64,000 bases of DNA, taken from Rotaria sordida. Its lineage: Eukaryota > Rotifera > Eurotatoria > Philodinida > Philodinidae. Within the stretch, counting starts at the first letter, position 1. Each line of letters begins with the position of its first letter. This document shows, piece by piece, positions 39,164-49,281 of this stretch. The translations under genes were made by a program, and so were the position numbers. The stretch spans positions 7,367 to 71,366 of the forward strand of contig CAJNOL010000450.1 of the NCBI GenBank assembly GCA_905250125.1, in the 5' to 3' direction. The notes beneath the pieces were generated by a model. That model had not been told where the DNA came from. It was given only the letters and a program-made list of their open reading frames with translations, and ran no database searches.

Positions 39164-39203
39164 AAAGAATTTGAATAGCTGATTTATAAAAAAAAGACGA
39201 AAC

Positions 39204-39213
39204 ATTGTTTTAG
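39204..39213 (+). promoter_or_regulatory. Candidate splice acceptor before MSH2 start
   Basis: TTGTTTTAG-type acceptor whose AG lies 13 bases before the MSH2 ATG. With the RPS4 gene ending only 140 bases upstream there is little room for a cis 5'UTR intron, so spliced-leader addition is a reasonable reading; bdelloid rotifers are known to trans-splice. Confidence 0.45.
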
Positions 39214-39226
39214 ATAAATAAACATA

Positions 39227-42200
39227 ATGGAAATTGATAATGAAGAAATTTTGAATGAATCAACAAATGGAATAACATCAACAGTTGATACAGATTTTTA
39301 TTTAGCATATAAAAAATTACCAATAAAAACTGCTGTAACTATAAGATTATTTGAACGTAATGAATATTATACATGTCATGGTGATGATGCACTTTTTATT
39401 GCACGAGAATTATTACATTCAACAAATGCATTAAAATATTGGAAAACATCAGGTAAAATGAGAAAAATTAACAAACAAAAAAAAAAATAATTGACTTGTT
39501 TTTCAAGATGGAAATAAGCCACTTGAAACAATTTATGTATCAAATAAACAATTTGAAGATATTCTTCGTAAACTTTTATTAATTAAACAATATCGTGTTG
39601 AAATTTGGAAAAAAACTCAAAAAACATCCAATGATTGGACATTAGCATATCATGTAAGTTCGATTGAAGCTTCTCAATAAGCGGAAATAACCCGATCGAA
39701 AGAAGGAAGTGTGGTACACACACACCCTCCAGTCCCGATCGAGCCGTACTTTAATACTCTCAATGAAATCTTTTTATCGAAATTAAATAGATACGAGATA
39801 CTTTTTTTTCCATATTTTTCTATTCAATGATTAGCACACCCTGCACATTTACGAGGGAACTCTACTAAGTGATTAAAAGCTTTTGAAGTGATATTTTGTC
39901 TATAGCTAGAATCTGGTGAGACTAGAAAAAACCGAAAAGGATAAGTCCCTATAGGTCTTCCTTCCGAGCTTATGACCAATTTATTGGATTTTCGACCCGT
40001 GGCAAGGTATTGAGAAAAAAATCGAATGACAAAATTTTGATCTGAAGTTTTGCCCATATGTAGGCCCCATCGTACTTAGTATGTGCTCAGAAAAAAAACA
40101 ATTTTTCTTCTATATTCATTATCTCGAGAAAGAAAGATCCGTTTTAATTGAAACTTTTAGCACATACTAAGGACCATAGGACCTATATATGAGCAAAACC
40201 TCAGGTCAAAGTTTCATCATTCGATTTTTTTCTAAATACCTTGCCATGGGCCGAAAACCCAATAAATCGGTCATAGCTTCGGAAGGAAGGTCTATGAAAA
40301 CTTATCGTTTTGAGCTTTTTCTAGTCTCACCAGATTCTAGCTATGGACAAAATATCACTTCAAAAGCTTTTAATCACTTGTTGAGGTTTCCTCATTAGAC
40401 AACTAGAGCTTATCGGGTTCTAAATATTTGGATCCAGACTAGTCCTGATAAGTTGATCAAAAGATTTTCGATAAAATTGCAATGTTTCTGGAGTTTTATT
40501 AAAAAAAAATAATAATTTTCTAAAGATTATGACGAGATCATCATTTTTTGAATTCTCCTCTGCAACTACTATTTGTTAGCCGTCTCAGAATAATACTTTA
40601 CTGATATCCATCATTCGAGGTATGATTTTCCCCCGACAAATATGCTCTTCGCCGAAAAGTACTTCATCGAAAGTATTTTCTGGTCACGTAGGGCGCTCCA
40701 AAGGTGTAGATGTGGGCAAAATGAGTTGGCCTCTTCATGCTTAACAAGCCAGTATAAAAATTAAGGCGGTTTGAACGGTCTAAAGCAGCAAACGAGTCTT
40801 TCGACGAAGTGCATTACAACCTTTTTTTTGAATTACTTCGAGATATATATATATATATGTCTATAATAATAATGTAGGGATCACCTGGTAATTTAACTCA
40901 ATTTGAAGATATACTTTTTTCATCATCTTCAACTTCACAAGAATCATCCGGTGTACTTTCATGTAAATTAGCAACAGAGAATGGTGTTACTGTAAGTATT
41001 TTATTTGTAGATTTTCCATTTTGTTAGAAAATAATATGGTATTATATTTATGTTTTCTTTTTTTATTTTTAGATGCTTGGCTTAGCATTGATCGATGTAC
41101 ATACGTTAACAATTAAATTATGTCAAGTAACTGTATCTAATCATTATTCAAATTTAGAAGTAAGAATAAAAATTTAATTGAAATTTAAACTTTTTTCAAT
41201 TTACAAAAAAAAAGACAATTCTTGTTCAACTTGCTCCAAAAGAATGTTTATTACCAACATTTACATCAACAGAAGATAATTATTTACAATTAAAAAAAGT
41301 TATTGAAAAATCTGGTGTACTTGTTACAGAACGACCAAAAGGTTAAATATGAATATTATTATACAATAATAAGATAATTTATATGTTTTTATTATTTAGT
41401 TGATTTCTCTTCAAAAGATATAAAACAAGATCTTTGTCGTCTTTTAATTAAAAGTAAAGATGAAGATAATGATAAATTTGAAATGAAAGTTGGTGTTATG
41501 CGTAGGTGTCTTTTTTTCTATTATTGTTTGATACTTTATAAGATATTGTTCTTTTTTAGCTGAAATGCAAATGGAATATGCTAAATGTGCATTATCAGCT
41601 GCTATTAAATTTCTTCAAGTAAAAAAAAAAAAAGAAAACAAATTTTCACTGCGAAAATTTTATTATTATTATTTCTTTTTCTTTTTTTTTTGTAGTTACT
41701 TGCAGACAAAAATCAATTAAATCTATTTCATTTAAAAACACATCAACCTGATCTATATATGAGACTTGATACAGCAGCTATGATTGCACTTAATATTTTT
41801 CCTGATAGTCGACAACGACCAGATTTCAGTTAGTAGATCCTTTTTTTCTTTTGATCTAATCGAGTAATTCAAAATAATTCAGGTGCAAATTCAAAATCTT
41901 CAAGTCTCTATGGTTTACTTAATAATTGTCGTACAGCTCAAGGACAACGATTACTTATGCAATGGTTAAAACAACCATTAACTGATATGGCAAAAATTAG
42001 TATGATTTCTGTTTTTCCACATCTATCTTCATTTTATAAAAGTAAATTTTGTTTTTTTCTTTTTATAGACGAACGATTGGATATTGTTGATGCATTTGTA
42101 AATGATTCTAGTATTCGAAATTTTATTACACAAGATTTTCTTGGTCGTATACCTGATTTTGAACGTCTCGTACGAAAATTTATTCGAAAAAAAGCAAATC

Positions 42201-45200
42201 TTGAAGTATAAAAACAAAGAAAAAAAATTTTTATATCTTTTCTTTTTTTTTCCTTTGATTTTCTTGTAGGATTGTTATAAAATTTATGTTGCTGTTAATA
42301 AAATGCCAAAATTAATTGAATATATTAGTGAATTTAATGGACCTAATAAAGATGTACTTAATCATCTTATTATTCAACCACTACAAGTATTGAAATAAAT
42401 CATTTGTTTTTTTTTCTATTTAATTTAACAAAAAAAAAAAATAATCATGTTTGTTTGTTTTAGGGAATGATTGAAATATTTAGTAAATATATTGAAATGA
42501 TTGAAACAACAATGGATTTAGATCGTATTGGAAATCATGAATATATTATTAAACCAGATTATGATAAAGATTTAAAAGGTTATTAAGAAAATTTTCTTTT
42601 ACTAATGCCAAAATTTCAAGGCAAATGATCAATTTTTCAATAACTTTGGATATAGATCTACGGTTTTCACCATTAGAAAGAGAAGAATATTTTTATTGTT
42701 CAGCTATTGAAACTTATTCCTTCTTGAGCTACGCAAGTCCGAACTGTATAACTTGTTTCATTTCGAGTTTATTGGCATTTTACCAAGATTTTTAAAATCG
42801 GCCAACCAAGCTACCATAGATAAAGACAAGAATAATCGACCATGCTGAGTCGAATAGTAGCATTTGTTTTCAATTTTGAAGCTGTCTTAGACAACTTCAA
42901 AACTGAAAATAAATGTTACTACTCGACTCAGCATGGTTGATTACCCTTGTTCTGACTTACGGTAACTTGGTTGGCCGATTTCGTGAGTCTTGAGAAAACG
43001 TCAAAAACTCCTAAATGAAACAAGTTATAGAGTTTGATCTTGTATAGCTCGCAGAAGTTGCCTAATCCGAGTTCGAATATAAATGACGAGCTAATTGTTT
43101 ATTATTATTTCGAAAATAAAAAATCGTCTTCCATGTCGAAAAAGCAAAAGATCAAAATTTTATATAATTCGAAGGCACATCCATACGGATATATCAAAAA
43201 AGCTCAAAACAGAAATTTTTCTAAATTATAATAATGAATCTCATGCAGACTATTCTCATCTGACATACTAGAAGCATCATCTTAGATGCTACAAGTATCA
43301 TGTACGATACTTCAGTCATTCTTTAGAATATCTCAGATAGCATTTTCCTATAGCTCTTTGAAGTCTACACTGAGCACATGTGTGAGAATGAAATATAATG
43401 GTAACTAAAGGCTAACATCTTGACATTTATTCTGATTCGAATAATGTGTTAGGGCTAATCTGAGTGCAACGCATTCAGTGCCTAAAACGGCTTTTTCTCG
43501 CGTAACTAACCTTTTTTTTTCCAGCGTCGCGGCGTGAAAGCACCGCGACCCATACTCGTCTCTGTGTACACAGTGATGAACGAAACAAAAATTGAAATAA
43601 AAACAAATTTATTACAGATCAGAGACCGACATTAGGGCAGGACTGTTCTGTTGCCCTAACATCCTGTCCTGTCCCACAGGGCAAAGTTTTTTTTTTCGTC
43701 CTGCGCTGATCACCTTGCAGGGCGCCTATACCAGGGCACAGGGCAGGACAGGGCGTGTTATTTTTCCCTGGTGAATCATTACTAATTCTCAAGTTATATT
43801 TTTTTAGGTAAAATTTTCAATCATTTGTACAGTCACATAAGGCGTCGCTGTAAGCCAATCATGTTTATATTTCATCCATTGTATATTTTAGCGACAATTT
43901 TTACGATTCATCTCGAACTATCATTTGTTTCATCTGAATAGAATAGGAACAGAAAGAATACAATAACCAGATTATCTATCTTGATAGCAAAAACAGACTA
44001 TCGTATATGTCTACTTTTTTAATTCCATTTATTACGTTGAACATTTTCATTTGTTTTTGTGAGTTTCGCTTACATACTCAACCTTTTTGCATTTTATATT
44101 TATTGATATTGACTAGTTGGTACTCTATTTTCATTTGAATATGGGGATTAGTATCTTGTAGCATTTTTTAAATGATTTAAAGTATATATAATGAAAAGAA
44201 AAAGTGCGTTTAAATCTTCTTCAGGTTATAAATTTTGTTTCGGAATATAGAACCAATCTAAAACTCTTCAGACCGCCCTGTCTTGCCCAGCCCTGTTCTG
44301 AGGACAGGACAGGACAGAACAGGGCAAAAAAAAGTGTCCTGTGTCGGTCTCTGTTACAGATCAAATCTCAATGGCTTAAGAACTCACCTGATTAGTCAAT
44401 AGCTGAACAATAAAAATATTCTTCTCTTTCCAATGATAGAAATTATAGATATCTATTGAAAGTTATTGAAAAAGTGATCATCTGTCATGTATTTTCGTGA
44501 TGATAGTAATTGATCTTATTTTTTCTTTTGTTTAGAATGTCGAAAAAAACAAGATGAATTAGAATCAAAAATGCATGATGATTTATCATCTATATGTGAT
44601 AAATTATCTTCATATTTATCTTCAACACCAAGTCGTTCATCAATATCAAAAAAGAATGGAAATGAAACAACACGTGAACCAATACGATTAGTTTATGATC
44701 CAAAACAAGGTGGATGGTTATATCGAATAAATCGTAAAGAAAGTGCAACTTTACAAAAACAATTACCTAATATAACAATAAAAGTAACAAAAAAAGAAGG
44801 TATCTTCTTTCAAACATCACGTTTGAATGATCTTAATACAAAATATTCTATGCTTAATGCAACTTATAATGAAACATCAAAAGAACTTATTGATGAAGTT
44901 TTAAATATTGCTTCAAGTTATTGTGATTCACTTAGTCAATTAGCTGAGTAAGTTTAAATAATTTGAAATGTAGTCGATGTTTGTTTATTTTTTTTCTTCT
45001 TCTTATAATTAGAATTCTAGCTCAAATTGATTGTCTTGTATCATTTGCAATAGCTTCAGTTAATGGTAATTATATACGACCAATATTTAGTAATGAACAA
45101 CAAAAAATACATCTTATCGATTCACGTCATCCATGTGTTGAAAAACAAGATAATATTAATTTTATTTCAAATACAGTTGAATTAGATCGAAATAAACAAC

Positions 45201-46255
45201 GATTTCAAATAATTACAGGTAAAACATCCTATGATAATATTTATTATTAATTTTTTTTCTTCTCAGGTCCAAATATGGGTGGAAAATCAACATATATACG
45301 TCAGGTAGAAAACAAAATAACCAATTTATTTAGAAAAAAGTTTAAGAATCTTTGGTTATTTTAGGTTGGTGTTATTCAATTAATGGCACAAGTTGGATGT
45401 TTTGTACCATGTACTTCATGTCATACAACTATTGTTGATTGTATTCTTGCTCGACTTGGTGCTAATGATGATTTATCTCTTGGTGTTTCAACATTTATGT
45501 CTGAAATGTTAGAAATGTCAACAATTTTAGATATAGCAACAAGTAATTCACTTTTAATTATTGATGAACTTGGTCGAGGAACAGTAAGTTTATTAAATTA
45601 AATTTTTTTTTCAAAAATAATGTTTTTTTTAAATAAATCGTTTTATTAAAATTGATTTTTTTCTAGTCAACTTATGATGGATTTGGTCTTGCTTGGGCTG
45701 TTGCACATTATATTTGTACAACAATAAAATGTTTTTGTTTATTTGCAACACATTTTCATGAATTAACATCAATTGAAGAAGAACAACCAGGTATAATACA
45801 AAATTTTCATGTTGATGCATTACCAGTTAATGATCAACTTGTTTTACTTTATAAATTAAAACCTGGTGTATGTGATCAAAGTTTTGGGTTTGTATATATT
45901 TAATAATAAGATAATATTCCAATGAAAAAAAATTTTTTTTTTTGTTTTTAGTATTCATGTAGCACAATTAGCACAATTTCCAGAACATGTTATTGAATTT
46001 GCTAAAAAACGTGCACAAGAATTAGAAGAATTTAATAGTAATGAAAATAGAAAAGAAAATATTGGACATGGATTTGCTTCAAGTGTAATGATATTTTAAA
46101 AGAATTATATATTTAGATTTTTTTGCTTTTTGTAGGAATCAGTTGATTTAATTTGGAATGAACTTGAAAAATTAAAATCGATCAATGATCAAGAACAAGC
46201 ACATAAAATGGTTCTTAGTCTTTTGAATAAAGCAGGAAATGTTGGTTTACTGTGA
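39227..46255 (+). CDS. MSH2: DNA mismatch repair protein MSH2
   Basis: Nineteen exons join in frame: 39227-39452, 39508-39653, 40878-40991, 41073-41159, 41215-41341, 41400-41501, 41560-41618, 41696-41828, 41883-41999, 42069-42205, 42270-42386, 42464-42578, 44536-44947, 45013-45218, 45267-45304, 45365-45583, 45667-45887, 45952-46084 and 46136-46255. They give 942 residues (human 934). The N-terminal domain ([20 protein letters not shown]) is the MSH2 type without the Phe-X-Glu mismatch wedge. Connector, lever and clamp follow; the ATPase has Walker [14 protein letters not shown] (about 700), Walker [23 protein letters not shown] (split here as [10 protein letters not shown] and [12 protein letters not shown]), and [12 protein letters not shown]2 pairs with MSH6 or MSH3 to recognise mismatches and loops in the nucleus. 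All ATPase residues are present. Two introns (39654-40877, 42579-44535) are inflated by repeats; the others are 50-80 bp. Confidence 0.98.
39850..40400. repeat. Foldback in MSH2 intron 2
   Basis: Arms 39850-40087 and 40159-40400 are roughly 80-85% complementary, sharing AGTGATTAAAAGCTTTTGAA and AGCACATACTA at the inner edge, with a 71-bp loop. No coding capacity. It lies wholly inside the intron, so a transcribed MSH2 pre-mRNA would fold into a 240-bp hairpin. Family not assigned; target duplication not evident. Confidence 0.75.
42690..43076. repeat. Near loopless palindrome in MSH2 intron 12
   Basis: Arms about 42690-42890 and 42893-43076 meet with almost no loop. They share ATAACTTGTTTCATTT, ATCGGCCAACCAAG and CCATGCTGAGTCGA, each in inverted form. 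Sequences flanking the left arm (42640-42690) resemble 28700-28780, and the arm resembles the left half of 51430-51900, so a dispersed family is involved. Confidence 0.75.
43620..44353. mobile_element. hAT-type MITE in MSH2 intron 12
   Basis: A perfect 12-bp terminal inverted repeat CAGAGACCGACA (43620-43631 and 44342-44353) is flanked by a perfect 8-bp target duplication TTACAGAT (43612-43619 and 44354-44361). The CAG tip and 8-bp duplication are diagnostic for hAT elements. Subterminal regions carry clusters of CCTGTCCTG/CAGGACAGG words on both sides, plausibly transposase-binding sites. 734 bp, no transposase frame. The intact duplication implies a fairly young insertion. Confidence 0.88.
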
Positions 46256-46357
46256 TTTCTTGTTGTGTCAGATGTGTACAAAAAAAAACAAACAAGTCAT
46301 TTTTTTTCTTCTATTATTATTTATTTTTTTTTTTTGTTCTTACAATTGAAAGATTCT

Positions 46358-46363
46358 AATAAA
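46358..46363 (+). terminator. MSH2 polyadenylation signal AATAAA
   Basis: AATAAA about 103 bases after the MSH2 stop codon, followed by A-rich sequence; the nearest such hexamer downstream. Confidence 0.5.
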
Positions 46364-46646
46364 AATGTTATCAATCAAGAAATAGAGAGAAGATAATGGT
46401 AAAGAACTTACTGACAAGATACTAGTATTTTCAAAACTTGATTTAGAACGTCGAAAATTCTTAAAAATCAAATATCTACTTTTGTGTCGTCACGATAGCG
46501 ATGACACAGCTGAATTGCTTGAGCATTGGCGGTGACGGCTCAGACGATCAACTTACACATCTATTCAGATATTATAACGAGACATTTTTGATAAACATTG
46601 TGTGAGCATCTGCAACGGCGCGTGACGTAGAGTGATTGAAAGATCG

Positions 46647-46885
46647 GAATTTTCAGTCCGTGACCTCATTGACCCTTTAAAAAATTTTTTTTTTAATTAG
46701 TTGCTACATATCGTAGTGCTAAGCAAGAAGTCATAATGGGTCTGGGTATCTGAGTCTGAGTCTTCTCTTAATTGACATACACACCTATTATGACCTCCTG
46801 CTGAGTATTGCGATATCCAGCAACTAGTTAAAAAAAAAATTAAATTTTTCATTTTAGGAGTCAATGAGATCACGGGCTGGAATTC
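46647..46885. repeat. Inverted repeat element after MSH2
   Basis: Arms 46647-46718 and 46800-46885: CAGTCCGTGACCTCATTGA on the left faces TCAATGAGATCACGGGCTG on the right, with inner poly-A/T and AGTTGCT words also paired. About 80 bp of loop. Small non-autonomous element, ends not precise. Confidence 0.7.
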
Positions 46886-46902
46886 ATGTAACCCGAGTGG
46901 TT

Positions 46903-47171
46903 CAGAGCTGGACACAGGACAACTTTTTCTGTTCTGTTCTGCTATCTTCGTCCTTAGAGGTGTGACAAAGAGAACAAAGTGGGCGGGGGGGGGGGGGGGG
47001 CGGAAGGAAATTTTTTGAGAATTGAAAAAAGGATATTACGTCTTCTTAAAAGGGGGGGGGGTGCCCCCCCCCCCCCCCCCCCCCCCCCTGCATGCCACAT
47101 CCCTGTCCGTCCTAGTGGGCGACAGAACAAGACGTATATTATAGGTTTGTCCTGTCCTATGCCTAGTTCTG
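46903..47171. mobile_element. Short hAT-like MITE with G and C runs
   Basis: Starts CAGAGCTGGACA and ends TGCCTAGTTCTG, which pair at 9 of 12 positions with the three differences being transitions. The interior has the same CCTGTCCTG and GGACA words as the intronic hAT element at 43620. The candidate 8-bp flanks GAGTGGTT and GAGGTGTC match only partly, so the duplication is uncertain. Confidence 0.5.
46985..47088. repeat. Homopolymer runs G16, G10 and C25
   Basis: A 16-base G run (46985-47000), a 10-base G run (47052-47061) and a 25-base C run (47064-47088) within about 100 bp. They are exceptional in this AT-rich window. They could form hairpins or G-quadruplexes, and their exact length may be an assembly estimate. 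Confidence 0.9.
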
Positions 47172-49281
47172 GAGGTGTCTGAATTTTTACACCTATACTT
47201 CAACACCTCTTTTAGGTCCTGTTTCACAAAATCAGGTTTACCATATATCCTAATTCCAGGTTTTGACTTTAACTTCTAGAGATATTGTGAGTTAATAAAA
47301 AAAATTATACACGGTAGTCAAAAAAAAGATTTACTTCCTTAGAAAATATAATTCCTGAATTCATAATATTCATTTGTTTTTTTTTTGAATCAATTTCTTT
47401 TGCAATAGATAGAACTGGAAAAAAGCTTCTTTTGAAAATACTCTACTGTTAGTTAGAAGAAAAAAAATAGATCGTTTGTAAAAATTCAATAATTCGGTAA
47501 CGAAACTGTATGACAACCGAAAATTCTCAGGTTATATTTCTCGATGTTAATAGATTAAGTAGACTTTAATTTTTGATAATTATGTCCAGTTTGCTAAGAT
47601 TATTAAAATATTTGTACAATAGCAGGATTGTATATTTTTTACTAATTCGATTCTTTCGTCACTTGAATTAATTAGTTTCAATTATAATTCATTATATGCC
47701 ATAGATAAGGCGTTTCAATAACTATAAAATATTGAATTATGCTAAGAGTGGACACCTGGCTGGAGCTAACGAATAAAATGCCTTATATGCCATCAATAGA
47801 TTAATCTGAATAAATTTTATGGTTTACATAAATCGTGAAAATTTAAGTTCTGATAGTTCTTCGAACAACGATGAAATTTAATGACGACATCAAGTTTAAT
47901 GGTCATCTTTTTATTTTCATTTTATATAACTTCTAACAAAATATGTCCACTATCAAGCTTATATAACAAAGTTAAAAAAATTCTTGATCGAAATGGACAT
48001 CATTTAATTATTCTTCGAAATAAAATTGCTACATATGTTTCTAATTTTTGATTTCAAAAAAAAAGAAATAAATCTTCTGATAAACTCGCGATTTTTCACA
48101 ATAAATCAACTGATTTCTGAAGTTGAGATTTAATAGGTCTGTTTAAAAACTTCATTTATCACAATTTTTTTTTTGTATAGATGTTTTAATGATAGTTTTT
48201 TAATTAAAACATACCCTTCATAGTTATACAATGTTATATACATATGTGTGTCAATCACACAAATAAGTGCAGTAACTATATTTAAAACAATAAAGTACCG
48301 TCGCCATTTAAATGCACCATGAAATTTATGGTTCATTTAACTAAAATAATATATATGTATATTACATATTAACTGACAACTTCAATGTCATTATTTTCAA
48401 TGTGTAATAATTTTAATGGTGACGTAATAAAGTACAAAGACTGTCTCTATATGAATATGTGTATCAATTTGACTACCGTGAAATGTTTCATTAATTTCAC
48501 AGAAAAACTGTATCTTGTTCAATATGTAATCTTTTCTTTTCTTTCTTTTTTTTTACGTACGCAAATAAACAAATTGGGCTCTTTTTTATATTCTTGTCAT
48601 ATATTAATAAGACTTTTTCATACGAAGAAGCGTTAACGTTAAGATGATGACAGTAAAATGGACAAAAAAAATTCAACGGTTCAATGAACGTGACAATAGA
48701 GTAGACCAATAGTCTATTTAATAGGTTGTGTCTCCTCATTGCTACGATCATTCGATATCAAAATAGATATAAACGAAAGTAAGGTAGAAAGAAAAAAAAC
48801 ATGAACGTGTTTTTTTGTGTGTGATAATCGATGGGGTGCATCTAGCTTAGATAAACATTTGTATAAGCATACTTGTATCTGCGCATTCAAAATTGAGACG
48901 AATAGGAGGGAGCGAAGATTTGTGTCTCGTCTATTTATTGAACAAAAGAAAGAGAAAGAAGAATGATGAGATATCTTTGCTCATTTATGTGTGACCATTT
49001 AATATCTTATCTATCACTGTTATAGTTCGTTTTTTTGTGCTCAAAGTTAGTGAAGCAATAATTGGATTGACCGAACGTGTTGTCCGATCATTAATACGTC
49101 TCGACATTATCGTTTATATTACATTTTACCATTTGAATGAAACACTATTAATAATATATATACATATATATATTATATTACATATTACAATATACATGCA
49201 AGATATTTTTTATATTTAAATTCATATCTTCTGATAAAAATTTTTTTATTTTATTTTATTAAACAAAATATTAATATTTAA
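47172..49281. other. Intergenic, no gene recognised
   Basis: AT-rich. Small open frames near 48130-48750 have no recognisable features. The last few hundred bases are the upstream region of the four-pass membrane gene; no acceptor-like AG lies close to its ATG. Confidence 0.45.

Noticed and set aside
46979-47227. Poly-Gly and poly-Pro open frames
   Set aside because: Caused only by the G and C runs inside a MITE.
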